Below, piece after piece: positions 26,955-38,520 of a stretch of 64,000 bases of DNA. Under the pieces are notes generated by a model. It was not told the origin of the DNA. It was given only the letters and a program-made list of their open reading frames with translations, and did not search any database. The position numbers and the translations under genes were made by a program. This DNA is from Parus major (Eukaryota; Chordata; Aves; Passeriformes; Paridae), in the NCBI RefSeq assembly GCF_001522545.3, contig NC_031770.1, positions 86,157,594-86,221,593 on the forward strand. Direction: 5' to 3'. Within the stretch, counting starts at the first letter, position 1. Every line of letters starts with the position of its first letter.

Positions 26955-27095
26955 GTGATCTGAAGAAATTCCTGAGGGCTGGAAAAAAGCAAATATTGGA
27001 CCCATCTTTAGCCAAAAAAAGAGGTTCTAAGGAACAGCAGACCAATTAACAAAATCTTTCTGGAAGACAAATGCAGGAAGGACAATGTCAGGACC
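26955..27095 (+). mobile_element. CR1 LINE, short reverse-transcriptase fingers fragment
   Basis: One plus-strand frame from about 26966 reads 'EIPEGWKKANIGPIF', which fits the conserved start of the CR1 reverse-transcriptase domain (pattern W-K-x-A-x-I-x-P-I-F). A frameshifted remnant of the following 'NYRP' region lies at about 27030-27050 ('cagaccaattaac'). Only about 140 bases remain. The fragment sits immediately beside the LTR fragment ending at 26940, suggesting that the two were juxtaposed by insertion and deletion. Confidence 0.65.
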
Positions 27096-27892
27096 CTAAG
27101 GACTACTGGGCTTTGAATGGCCCTCAATCATAGTCCCAGCTCAGGCAGCCCATGCTACAAGATACCTACATTTAGCCCTGCCTCTGGTGCCATCCCAAGC
27201 TCCATCTGGAAATCTGCCTTCCTAACTTTCTGGCTGACTTCTCTACTGTATCCATACCCAATTATTTAGGTTGCATTATCTGACTGTAGACAAAAACCAA
27301 GTTACCATCACCAATTCATAATCAAGACAGACTGTTAAAGTGTATTATTCAAATAGTGCAGTGTAACAAATTTTGTCATAAACTACCAGACTGTTAAACA
27401 GCTTTAGGTATACAGTAACCCAAAAATGCGAGTGCCTAATATGTTATGAATTACACAGAATATTTTGTCTTATATTTCTTATTATGGGATCTAAAACACT
27501 GCAAATGTAGTTCATCAGACAGTTGATTAGCTGGCAAATGAGCCCTTAGAGAGAGAGAGGATGCAGTGCTTCTAGCACAGCTACTTGCAGAAGGCAAATG
27601 TAAATTTACATGATTGATGAACTTGCCGAACATTTTTAAACCCATAAGTCTGGAGAATGCTTCCTCTAAACTGTGTATTTCCCAGTACAAAATAGCTTTT
27701 AATAAAACGTCTTCCTTAGTAATTGCCAAACTTGATTTGTTGTGACACTGCCTTTTGAGGAATTTGTGGTTACTTATGGATTCCAGCTCAGTGGATTACT
27801 GTCCTAGAGTACCAACGTTACTCCTATGCTCTATTTTTTTCTGTCCTATATAATGGCCAGATTTTCTGTTAAAATAATTTCGTAGTGCTAAT
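27096..27892. other. Non-coding stretch
   Basis: No repeat or exon is recognised. A minus-strand open frame (27451-27729, 92 codons) has no recognised motif. Confidence 0.5.
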
Positions 27893-28020
27893 ATCATAGA
27901 AACATGGAAAGGTTTGGGTTGGAAGGGAGTTTAAGGTTATATAGTTCCAACTCCAAGGCCACATGAAGGGATGCCACCCACTACACTGGGTTGCTTAGGG
28001 CTCCACCCAAACTTGAATAG
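27893..28020 (-). mobile_element. CR1 LINE, 3' terminal fragment
   Basis: The block begins 'atcatagaaacatggaaagg' and runs through 'tttgggttggaagggagttt' and 'atagttccaac' to 'ccacccactacactgggttg'. This is the reverse complement of the CR1 3' UTR and the last codons of ORF2. About 130 bases survive; the copy is severely 5'-truncated, as is usual for CR1. Confidence 0.87.
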
Positions 28021-28523
28021 ATATCATGTTGTTTCTGTGCACATGCATTTTTTAATTATGGAAAGAATAAATGTGCTTTACCTAAGACTACTTTATCTCC
28101 CAGTGCATCAAGAATATATGAAATTTAAATAAATTTTTATACTTGTTTTTAGAGCAAGATCCAATCTTACTGGCTAAGATAGATACATAAAATAAATTTC
28201 ATTTTTAAACTAAATTTTTCTGAGCCTTATGCAGAACTCTCAACAATCTTATTTCCTGCAGTCTTTACTGGAATCACAGTATATGGATTCTTCAGGAATT
28301 TAGAGGACCAGTTATCCTATAAACTAAAGTGACGAACTTTAGAATCTAGATTTTATTGAAATATTTTGGTAGACAACATGTGTTGAATCTGAAACCGCAT
28401 TCAAGTGTAATTCTTTAGCTGGCTGTTAACAGTAACATAAATTTCATTCAGTTCAGGATTAAACACCCCAAGAACTGCTAATTGATAACAAAGTATATCA
28501 TATATACAAGTTGGGGTCATGAC
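28021..28523. other. AT-rich non-coding spacer between two CR1 copies
   Basis: No recognisable feature between two minus-strand CR1 3' ends about 500 bases apart. Confidence 0.55.
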
Positions 28524-29272
28524 ATCATAGAATTGTGGAATCGTAGAATGGTTTGGGTTGGAAGGGACCATAAAAATTGTCTAGTTCCAACACCCTGCTA
28601 CGAGCAGGGACACTTCCCACTAGACCAGGTTGTTCAATGCCCCATCCAATCATGCCTTAAACACTTCCAGAGATGGGACAACCACACCTTCTCTGGGCAA
28701 TCTATTCAGGTGTGTCACCAACCTCACAACAAACAATTTCTTCCTTGTATCTAACCTGAATTCTCAACTTTCAATTTGAACTCACTAGTCCTTGTCATAG
28801 CGTTAGAGGCCCCGATTAAGTGTCTCTTCCTGACTTCTTTGCAGGCCCTCTCCAGATACTGTAAGGTTGCTATGTGGTCTCCACACAGCCCTCCCTTCTA
28901 CAGACTGAGCAGCCACAACTTTCTCAGCCTGCTTTCACAGACAAGGAACTCTAGTCCCGTTATCAACCTCACGGCACTCCTCTGGGTTAGCTCCAGCAGT
29001 TCCAAACATTCCGTATCCTTATTACATAATATTGGGAACACCAGAACTGTACACTGTACTGTATTCAGTACTCCAGGTAAGGTCTCATGGGAGCAGAGTA
29101 GAGGGGTAATACGCTTCCTCTGACCTGCTGGTCACATTTTTTGATGCATCCCAGTATAGGGGTGACTTTCTGGGCACACACTGCAGGTTCATGTTGAGTT
29201 TTCCATCAACCATGACCCCCTAGTCCTTCTCAGCAGTGCTGCTCTCAATCACTTCTCTGCCTAGCTAGTAGA
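28524..29272 (-). mobile_element. CR1 LINE, 5'-truncated copy with intact 3' end
   Basis: This minus-strand copy starts at its 3' end with 'atcatagaattgtggaatcg' and 'tttgggttggaagggaccat', the terminal CR1 hallmark. It continues through the ORF2 C-terminal region ('cacttcccactagaccaggt', 'ctctgggcaatctattcagg', 'ctccagatactgtaaggttg') to about 29270 ('cccctagtccttctcagcag'). About 750 bases of the roughly 4.5-kb full element remain. Many substitutions and small indels break the reading frame. The partial tandem 'atagaatt..tcgtagaatg' at the 3' end is what remains of the terminal short repeat. Confidence 0.95.
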
Positions 29273-29867
29273 TGTTGGAAATCTTGAAATAATTAGGAAA
29301 TAACATCTGAAAATGAAGAATGGAATGGAGCAAGTTGTCAGTTTTCTATTCAGTTTAGTGAGCCTAATGTAGACGAAAACTCCATAGAGTCTTGATACAA
29401 TATTAAGATTAAAATCATGTGATACAATCAAGTACATTCTGTCATGGCTCATATATTTAGAATATGACATTTATTAGAAGAAAGTAGAAAATAAAATGAG
29501 AAAAATAAATTAGGTGATGAACTACATATCTTAGTAGATACCTTGCATAGTCAGGGACAGAAAAGAATTTTGAAAATTTCTGCAAGAAGACTGACATAAA
29601 GACTAATTTTCAAAGCATTTAAAAATTAATTGGAGATTTTGCTTCCACAAGTAAAGAGTACATTGTTATTTAATGTTATCTCCCATCTGAAGAGGAAAGA
29701 AAAGACTGAAGAACTTTGTGCCCTCTTTTTGTCTTTTGTATTTGAACTTGTAAGCAACTTAAACCAGCAATGTATTTCATTTTTCATTTGTGTAACAGTG
29801 TATTTTTAGGTACATAGAGAATAATAAACAGGAATTATGTGCTAAAGTACATCCAGTGCTCTGTATC
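29273..29867. other. AT-rich non-coding stretch
   Basis: Nothing recognised between the CR1 copy and the LTR fragment. Confidence 0.55.
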
Positions 29868-29960
29868 TGTTCTGGTTTTAGTTGGGGTAGAATTAATTTT
29901 CTTCACAGTGGCTAGTATGAGGGCATGTTCAGGATTTGTGCCGGAAGGAGTGTTGATACC
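29868..29960 (+). mobile_element. ERVL-type LTR, 5' terminal fragment only
   Basis: The segment begins with an intact LTR terminus, 'tgttctggttttagttgggg', followed by 'agaattaattttcttcacag' and 'tgttgatacc'. This is the same beginning as the LTR at 1202 and better preserved. The match stops after about 90 bases, so the rest of the LTR was lost or is too diverged to see. Confidence 0.75.
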
Positions 29961-32347
29961 GTTTTTAAATTATAAATCCTGAACAAAATATAACAATGAA
30001 AAGTAGTATAAGTATGAAAAGAGTAGACTAAGAATGATTACATGATTTCTTATTACAAATTGTCCCACCATAATATTTGCAAGGTGTTTTAAAAGACTAC
30101 AATGACAAGTCTGAACATTCTGATATGTAAATACATCTCTGAATTTAAACAGAAGGAAGACTGCATTAATTCAAATGGTACTACCTGTTAAATACTATCT
30201 TAGGCATGCATTAGACACTTCTAACTGTAAATCAGCAAAACTTTTATCTTATGTGCACTGGCACACCTGAAAGCTTACATTCTGAGGAACAGACAAATAA
30301 ATTAAGTGCAATAACTGTCAACCAAAATAGGAATCTAGTCGGGATCTGACAGTAACATTTTTATTAAAATTAAACATCAGAAACTAAAGAATTTAACCAT
30401 TATCCTGGTTATTTTTTTTTTTATCATTGACTATGATATTTTTTTAAAATCAATAGCACTGTATGCAGAATACAGAAGTTAAACAGTAAAAACCAGGTAA
30501 AACAACACAAATCTGAAAAATAACATTTTCCCGAAGGTTTTGTATCTTACCACGGCTGGAAATCACAGAGGAAACAGAAGAACAAGCACATTAAAAACAG
30601 ATGAAGAGCAAAAGTTATCAGTATCACTATTTACTGGTGCCCAGATATGGTTAAGACATGGAAAAGAACCCTATCAAACTCGAAATCTGGTAGTAGTCTT
30701 ACCCTAATGATACCAATTACTATAAAAGGTGAGAAAAATAGCAGAAAAAATACAGGTCTGTTGGTATTTTGATGGTTTGAAATTGCATACTCAGTTCAGA
30801 AATGCACTTTAGTTCAAAAGAGCATAGTAACAATGTTTTTGTTCCAAAATCTGGATATGGAGTGCTCCTGAGGACATATGTGAGGCTAATAATACACGAA
30901 TACATGAAAGAGATGCAGTATTTTTGCCTTAATAAGTACATTATAAATGTAATCATTTAAATTACAATATTAATTTATGCTTTTATAATTAAGTATGTTC
31001 TGTTTATAAAGATAATTCCCGATGATGGTGCAATATCAAAATAGATACAACACATCCAACAGAAGAATGTGTCATAGGAATGTTTCTCTCAGTAACATTG
31101 ATTTGTTCAGACACAAAAATGATGACCAAATCTTTCTTTTTTTCTGTTACAAAATTAATTTAACACAATATTCCAAGACCAGAAAATGGGCCCATGCACT
31201 GACACATGATTGTCTACACCATTTAATTTCTAGGCCAGCATGGGTGATGACTTTGACTCAGACTGGGAAAATCCTCTCGGATAAAGCCTCAATATAGTTT
31301 TAAATCATTAAAGATTGGGGAAAATGTCATATAAATAAGATTTACTTGGTTTGAGGAAGAAAAACACTGTATGTTAGTGGGTTGCACCATGTCATTCACC
31401 TGCAGGGTCAGATGAACAACCTTGATTGTTAAACCTCCAAGGGGACTCAGAAAGAATTGCAATGGTTTGTCTAGTACTAGGGGTACTCCAGAAAGTATGA
31501 TCAGTCAACATTTCTGTACTCCAGAAAGCTAGAAATAGTTTGTTCTTTTTTAGCTTAGTTACCCAACCAAAAAGAAAGAACAGAGCCCAAACTTTCTCGG
31601 TAATGCTCTCTAGAGAATACACGCATTAAAGAGTTTAGGCTGTTCCACTCCGTTGCTGATACTGTCAGTAATATGAACCTAGGACAAATACTTCAGTGTC
31701 CCTGTACTCTAATTCTTACTCACATTGCAGAGCACTGTAGCAATTCAATGCTAATTACTTGTGTCATGGGACTGAGGGCTAAAAATTACTGCAACATACA
31801 AAGAATAAGCAAACCTTATGATTAAGTAGAGCATATATTTCTCTCTATTCTACAAAGCTACCTGTCACATTTTTTTCATACTTTGCAATTTCCTAAATTC
31901 TGGGATTGTACTTTAACATGAAGAAAAAGAGTGTGATATGAGACCAGCAGCCAGTCAGAAAGGAAATCACTGATATTCTGTAGCTGAGTTTGGCTCAAAC
32001 CGCTGCAATTTCTTTTCTCTATGTATCATTTAATGCCTTTCCTTACTTGGAAGAAAAAATTCTTTCTATGTAATGTGAGGATGACCAGAAAAACCTGAGA
32101 TTTTGCTCATAGAAGTCTCACAGCATCCATTACAAATTTTCATAGAAGTAGCAATTAAAAGTCTTAATAAGCACACTACTTTGAGATTAAATAAATTGTT
32201 CATTAAAAGTCATTCAAGTTTCACACCAAATTACTCCTCAAAATTGAAAATTAATCAGTTTTACTGTTATGGTTTCATTTGATTATTTTTTCTTCTTTTG
32301 TGTGCCAAAGCAATTATAAGCATAAAGGTTAATTTTATATGCCAAAA

Positions 32348-32417
32348 TTTTCTTTTGTCCAGTTTTAAATGTTGATTACACATTTTCTTTTGTCCAGTTT
32401 TAAATGTTGATTACACA
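32348..32417. repeat. Perfect tandem duplication, 2 x 35 bases
   Basis: Bases 32348-32382 and 32383-32417 are identical over 35 bases (each begins 'ttttcttttgtccag' and ends 'gattacaca') and lie head to tail. Identity with no mismatch in otherwise decayed DNA suggests a recent replication-slippage duplication. It may be a length polymorphism. Confidence 0.95.
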
Positions 32418-32569
32418 TGCTTTCATCTCAGCTATACAAATACAGCAACAAATTTTCTTTGACTTTAATGAAAGTAAGATCAGATCTACATCACTTTCAT
32501 GTATGACTTTGATATTTTCTATTAGATCATGTGACAAAAAGCTTGTCTGAATGCGCACAAAAGAGCACG

Positions 32570-32880
32570 CAGAGAAAATGAGTGGTGGGGAAAATCCATG
32601 TAATAGTCTCAGCTCCTCCTAGACCCATCCCATGAGCCACCAGACCATCAAAGCCCAAAGGAGCAAAGAGCCCAGAGGCAGGTAAGAGGGTAAATAAATG
32701 ACTGAGAGGAATTGAGAGTCTGTTCCTGCTCCTCACAGGGCTGTTCCAGGAGACTCTTGGAGTCTCCAAGGGCGAGTCCATTGGAGTGACTGGTTTTGAG
32801 AAATGGGAGTAGTACCAGAGAGTTCTCTTTGTGTGTGTGTGACAGCCTGTGCCAGAAAGTCTAGTTCTTGAACCGGAGGT
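32570..32880. other. Unassigned GC-richer patch, possibly an LTR remnant
   Basis: The composition changes sharply from the AT-rich flanks. A possible polyadenylation signal (aataaa) lies at about 32693 and a short (GT)n run at 32827-32841. The arrangement is loosely like an LTR R/U5 region, but I cannot match it to a named family and see no termini. It could equally be a regulatory or single-copy segment. Confidence 0.22.
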
Positions 32881-33120
32881 ATTTTTTCTGTTTTGTCATG
32901 ATGATTATGCATTAACCCATATTTCATTATGCTCATTTTAAGTTCTTAGCAATCTTTACTATAATTTGTGATGTGGGGATGTTATGGGGAAAAATACAGC
33001 CATATACTTATACATGATAATTGCAATCTCAATTCTGTACAAAATCATAAAAATTAATATGGTAGGAAGAAAATGGTGAATATACTGCAGATATTTTAAG
33101 TAAAAGTGCATATGGAGGGT

Positions 33121-33766
33121 TGACTTTGGCTGACTTGACAGCGAATCCAGCTGCTATCCCACGTCCCCTTCTCTACAGGGGAAGGTGAGAAAGTAAGATG
33201 AAAAACATACTGGGTCAAGAGAATGACAAGGAAATAACTTGACCATAACTATCATGGACAGAGACTGGACTGGGAATTTTTTTTTTATTTCTTCTTAAGT
33301 ATGCATAAGTAAGAATTTGACAGAATTCAGCTATCCAGATATATAGGGGAGCCCATGGCCTCTCCTCACAGAGGATGCCACCAAAGCCCTCACCTCCCCA
33401 AACCTTGTCATGTAAACCAAGACCAGTGCATCAATTGGGAAATTAGATCTTTCTCCTGTGCCCTCTGGGTAGAGGTAATCCCAGAAGGCAACAACTGATC
33501 TATTTATTCTAGAGTTGGGTGTACTGCCCATACGGATCTCTGGAGGGACTTCGACTTTTTTTCTCTTGCCTATTGACACTTCCAGCCAACCATTTCTGTG
33601 TCCTTTATACGTGGTTTTGGAGATATGCCTTGTCTGGATAGAGAAATACCCACAAATCTGTTGAGCAGGTGTCTTTTCACAGGTATTCCTTTGTGAACTC
33701 CAACCCTCTTCTCCATACACAGAAGACAGGTATATAACTCTATGAACAACTATTTCTGTTTCAACA
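33121..33766 (-). mobile_element. Possible LTR, minus orientation, with TATA and polyadenylation signal
   Basis: Read on the minus strand, a TATA-like 'ctatatatctgg' lies at about 33336-33345 and an AATAAA at 33284-33289, about 50 bases apart as expected for an LTR promoter and R region. The segment 33121-33275 resembles the U5 side of avian ERVL LTRs ('tgggtcaagagaatgacaag', 'aaataacttgaccataacta'). The candidate terminal dinucleotides are TG at 33121 and CA at 33765-33766 on the plus strand, but no target-site duplication supports them. The upstream U3-like part contains the 147-codon open frame listed next. The right boundary is a guess. Confidence 0.42.
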
Positions 33767-33774
33767 GAAAACAA
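33331..33774 (-). other. Unrecognised 147-codon open frame within a possible LTR
   Basis: This frame, starting at an ATG at 33774 and ending at a stop at 33331, is the longest gap-free minus-strand open frame in the window. The predicted product is hydrophilic with mixed composition (S, R, G and V frequent) and has no signal peptide, membrane span or motif I recognise. It ends just upstream of the TATA-like element of the possible LTR. It could be a leftover of an internal retroviral coding region, a fortuitous open frame in a GC-richer U3, or a lineage-specific gene. I cannot separate these from the sequence alone and I assign no function. Confidence 0.18.
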
Positions 33775-33779
33775 TTATA

Positions 33780-35624
33780 ATGTTCTGCATATACACATAA
33801 AGCTTTTTTGTTGTTGTTGTTTTGTTTGTTTTTGGGTTTTTTTTCAGAGACTTGTAACAAGTTTTGGCAAACTAGGAAATAAAAAAGTTATTTTATTTAT
33901 CACTGGCTGAATATTTATAAATTTTCTAAGATGCTACAATTCCATCACAACCTGTTTTATAGAGGATGAACAAACAGGCTGATATGGTGGTACACAGAAC
34001 TATTGGATATGATATATCTTTCCTTTAATCTGTGAAAATAATATATATTTCAAGAACCGGGCTAATTAAGCAGATTTTCACTTAAATTATATAATCCTCA
34101 TAATTTACATACTTTTCAAAAGAAGACTTCACTGAAATATGCATTAAGGGGATTAACTGTCCTTCATAGGGAAAACATATTTAACTTTCAAGATATTTAA
34201 AATTTTACATATTTATATCTGTAAATAATTAACTGAATAGTTTTTCATCAGATTATATTTTATAATTAATGTAAATTTATTTAAATGCATATGCATGGTG
34301 ACCAGAAAGCTGAAAGCCAACAACTCCAAATGACACTTTTTGGTTGCTGGAAGATCATTTTAAATATAGATACGAAGTGCTAATTATGTCTTCATGAAGA
34401 AAATTCCTGTAAGTCAAACACAGTGGTAATAAAATAAATGCTTCTTTTTAATATAAATATTTTTTAAAATCTGTGAATGGCTAAGTCATCTTTACTATTA
34501 GGTCGCTTCATTTTTGATTCCTCTCAACACAGAAAAATTTTTGACTCCTGCTTTCCACCTGTTGTTTCTTTCAAAGGAGAAAGGAATAATTATGTAGTGC
34601 ACAATTAATGAAGTTAAATTGAGTAGAACTATTTACTTTACAAATACTGGTTTTATAAAATGATAATTAGCAAATGCTAAGTAAGACAAAGACAGTTTGA
34701 TTTGAAATTACTATCTGTAAAGTATGCTTATTTATAATCAAATTGAATGGTGGCTGTAAATGTTAATTTTGCTAATTCAGTTTGGAGATAAAGGAAAGTA
34801 ACGAACTCCATATTAATTTCCTAAGGATTAGCAAGAGGGGTGTTGAGAATACTTGAAAGGCATATTCATATGAAAATACAAATACAAATCAAAAGAAACC
34901 AGATATTCAGATGCAATTCTAGGTTCAGCTTACATTCCTTCACAGATTAAAAATCATCTGAATAAATAATATAAAAAATTATTTGACTGTTTTTTGAAAC
35001 TGATGAGGCTGAACTAATTTTCTAGCTCTTTTTGAAAAACATTTTTACAGGTGTCTAATAAAAGCCAAAGTCATTATAAGTGTATGATGTATGTCAGCTG
35101 CATTTAATGGAATGTGATGTAGGAATGTGATTCTCTATTAATTATACATTTCTTCCATGTCAAGATAATAACAATGTGATTGGTAATAATAATCTCATCA
35201 TTGTTGGTATTTCCTAGTTGGTTATAGTTGATACATCATCTAGACATTTCATCCATGAACAAGGCTGTACATCAAGAGTCATAATTACATAAGAAAAAAA
35301 TATAAGAAAATCTATACTGATCTAAAGGTCCAGAGTTTAATTATTTTATTTAATCTACAGGAATAGCACACCCTCGCTGATGTGTTAAAGTCCACTGGAA
35401 ATTAACTCCAGAACTGGATAGACCATTATGGTCATGCCATGAAAAAAACCATACTCTTTCTTAGGCTCCTACTAAAAAACCTTAGGTTTACTACTCTTTG
35501 AGGTAAAAAGGTAACCTTCTTTTGAATTTTTTTAGATTCTCTTGAACATATTTGGGTTTTTTTGAGCGGGAGAAAAGTGGACTGCAATGCTATGAATTTG
35601 TTCCAAATAAGTACTGTCTTCTGA
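33780..35624. other. AT-rich non-coding stretch
   Basis: No repeat family or exon recognised. T/G-rich simple sequence (ttgttgttgttttg) lies near 33808-33830. Confidence 0.55.
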
Positions 35625-36940
35625 GAATCATAGAATGGCTTGTAAGAATTCTTAAAGAGCATCTAGTTCCAACCCCCTTGCAATGGACACGGACACTTTT
35701 AACTAAATCAAGTTGTTCAGAGACCCATCCAGTCTGGCCTTCAAGACTCCAACGGGTAGGACATCAAGACCTTGTCTGGAGAAAATGTTACAGTGCCTCC
35801 CCAACCTCACTGTAAAACATTTCTTTCTAAAAGCTAATCTAAACCTACTCTGTTTCAGATTGAAACCATTCTCCCTTGTGCTATCACTACACACACTTGT
35901 AAAAAGGCTCCCTCTTTCTTTTAGGCTCCTTTCAGGTACTGGAAAGCCACAATTAAGTAATCCCAAACCCTTCTTTTCTCTAGGCTTCAAAATCCCAATT
36001 CTTTTATACTTTGCTCATAGGACAGGTGCTCCATCCCTCTAATCAACTTGGTAGCCCTCCTCTGTACTTGCTCCAAAAGGTCCATGTCCCTTGGTTCTCC
36101 AGAGCTGGATGCAGCACAGCAGGTGGGGTCTCACCACAGCAGAGGGGCAGGATCATCTTCCTTATCCTGCTGACCACATTACTTTTGATTAAGCCCAGGA
36201 TACAATTGGCTTTCTGGGCTGTAAGTGGACATTGCTGGCTCATGTCAAGCCTCTCCTGCACCAGAACACCCACGTCCTTCTCAGCAGGTCTGCTTTCAAT
36301 CTCTTCATCCACCAAGATCTATTGATGTCAAAGGTTTTCCCCAACCCAGCTGTGAGTTCCCCAACCTTGTACTTGGTCATGTTAACCCTCATGACATTTC
36401 CATGGGTCAACTTCTTTAGTTTGTCCAGGTCCTTCTGGATGGCATCCCAGCTATCAGATGTGTCAACCACACCACTCCAGCTTTGTGTCTTCTGCAAACT
36501 TGATTAGGATACACTCTATCCCTTATTCTATGTCATTAATGAAGATATTAAACAGCATTGGTCCCAATAAGGACCCCTGAAGGACACCATCGCTGTTACT
36601 GGTGTCCATCAGTTCTATGAGCCATTGACCACTACCATCTGGATATGATTACCCCATCAATTCCTCACCCACCTAACAGTCTACCCATTAAATCCATCTC
36701 TTTACAACTTAAAGAGCAGAATATTGCTAGGGACCCCGAGAAGTTTTGGATGTGCTCATCTTGGAGAGTTCCAGGCCGGATCCAGGTTCTGGATCCTGTT
36801 AGCTCTGGACCTAACCTAGTGGAAGGTTTCCTTGTCTGTGGGAGTTAAAACTAGATGATTTTAAGGGTTTCAACCATATCAAAACCTTTACAAAAGTTCA
36901 GGTACATGATATCTGTACCCCTTTCCTTAGGATGATATTC
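35625..36940 (-). mobile_element. CR1 LINE, about 1.2 kb of ORF2 and 3' end, interrupted
   Basis: The 3' end is at 35625 ('aatcatagaatggct', then 'catctagttccaaccccctt'). On the minus strand, 35703-35990 encodes the ORF2 C-terminus with 'STRENGFNLKQSRFRLAF' and 'VFKARLDG'-like sequence ('VLKARLDGSLNNLI'). The frame 36043-36315 contains '[17 protein letters not shown]' and '[13 protein letters not shown]', the CR1 region after the palm. Farther upstream, 36470-36735 covers the palm, and the element resumes at about 36875-36940 ('aaaagttcaggtacatgata') after an inserted opposite-strand CR1. Three different frames carry the pieces, so it is non-functional. Confidence 0.95.
36736..36874 (+). mobile_element. 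Nested CR1 3' end inserted in the opposite-strand CR1
   Basis: Between two parts of the minus-strand CR1 that are adjacent in an unbroken element lies about 140 bases reading as a plus-strand CR1 3' end: 'ctagtggaaggtttccttgt', then 'aactagatgattttaagggt' and 'ttcaacc'. The terminal short repeat is almost lost. The insertion point is in the reverse-transcriptase-coding part of the host copy. No target-site duplication is obvious. The simplest reading is a later, strongly 5'-truncated insertion; a local inversion is less likely because the inserted part is a 3' terminus. Confidence 0.75.
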
Positions 36941-37901
36941 AGAAACTGGAGGAAGACAAAATTCTAGTTGGAGACTTGCAAAAATCTGTCATAAACCCAG
37001 ATCCAAACTTTCTAAATTGAGAGATATACAGAATTTACAGGCTTGTGTCCAGGAGAGAAATCGAGAAAGCCATTTTTTGAAGGACCTTAAAAACCTAACA
37101 ATTTACAGATCTGATTTGCTTAATAGTCTCCCTGATTACTGAAGCTATAGATAATGTCTACAAAAGTATATCATTTAGGAACCATAAATTGACATAAATC
37201 TGGTTATAGTACTGTTCTCCTGTATCATTGATGAACTGTACTCAAGGATCCCAAACCAGGTCAAAACCATTGAGTTGTTTAAAAAATGGAGGTGGTAGAC
37301 ATAGCTATTTTCATTATAGTAAGCCAAGGATTATTCAGCTACTTAGGAGAGTGACGATTCATAACATTTTATCCCATTTTACCAGTCTTTAAAGAACTAG
37401 AAAGAAAGTCAGTCCAAGTTTCTTCAATTTTTGTTAAATTCTTTTCAATTTCTTCATTTTTCTTAAAATCAACAAGTTAAATTTTGTGATGTTATCTTCC
37501 CATGTCTCTTAAGGGCACATGACCTTTATAAACAGTTTGAAAAAGTAAGAAATTATTTCCCCATAAACAATATTAAAAAAATGTAAATATGTACAGCAGA
37601 GGTAATATGGAATATTTTTTAAGCAAGATAATACAACCCAATTTATTTAACTTTATATTCATGTTGCAATAGAATAGATACAAATATTCATTGGGTTTTT
37701 ATCTAATATTTAAATATGTAAAAACAGTATTTAAATCATTTTAATAAAGAAAATAGACTTCTGTTCTAAAAAGTAGCTGGAAATTGATACTGGAGAAAAT
37801 TATTCTACATAGCCACCAGTGGAAAAAATTAACAATTTTATTAATTTAAATATTTGGAAACTGATAGTGAAAAGGGTCATTCAAGTAAGAGTAGTGAACA
37901 C
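36941..37901. other. AT-rich non-coding stretch
   Basis: No feature recognised between the CR1 and the complete LTR. The part at 36950-37300 is less AT-rich and might hide old CR1-derived sequence, but I could not align it convincingly. Confidence 0.5.
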
Positions 37902-37906
37902 ACTGC
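37902..37906. repeat. Target-site duplication, left copy (actgc)
   Basis: The five bases 'actgc' directly precede the LTR and are repeated exactly after it at 38987-38991. Five bases is the usual duplication length for ERVL insertion. Confidence 0.85.
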
Positions 37907-38520
37907 TGTCATGCTTTGACACCGGCCCAGTGCCAGGCACCCACAGGATTCACTCGCTCACCCTCCCCTGCCTCAGATGGGCAAAGGAGGGGAAAAAAAA
38001 AAAGTTAACAAAGGCTTCATGAGTTTCATGAGTGAGATAAGGACCAGGAAAAAACACTTCAAGGGCAAAACAGGCTCAACTTTAGTTGCAAAGTGAATTT
38101 ATTACTAACAAAATCAGAGGAGGATAATGAGAAGTAAAATAAGCCCTTAAAACACCTTTTGTCCCCAGTTCCTCCCTCCTACCCACCCACAGCACAGGGG
38201 GACAGGGCATGGGGGTTTTGGTCAGTTCATCACTGAGATTTTCTTCTGCTGCCCTGGCAGAGGAGTCCTTCCCCTGTGAGGCCATGGGGTCACTCCCACA
38301 GGAGACAGTTCTCCGTGAACTTCTCCAGCGTGGGCCCACTCTCAGAGGAGCAGCCCTGCCAAAACTGCTGCAATGTGAACTCCCCCCACTGGCACACAGT
38401 CCTCCCAAACCTGCTGCGATTTCTCTTCCACAGGGTGCAGTCCTCCAAGGACAGGCTGCTCCAGGTCACCATGGATCACAGCCTCCTCCAGGCATCCACC
38501 ACTCCTGCATCAACACCTCC

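Larger units (their letters stand above)
29961..33120. other. AT-rich non-coding stretch with a 35-base tandem duplication
   Basis: No gene recognised. The stretch contains the exact 35-base duplication at 32348-32417 and an unassigned GC-richer patch at 32570-32880, listed separately. Confidence 0.5.
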
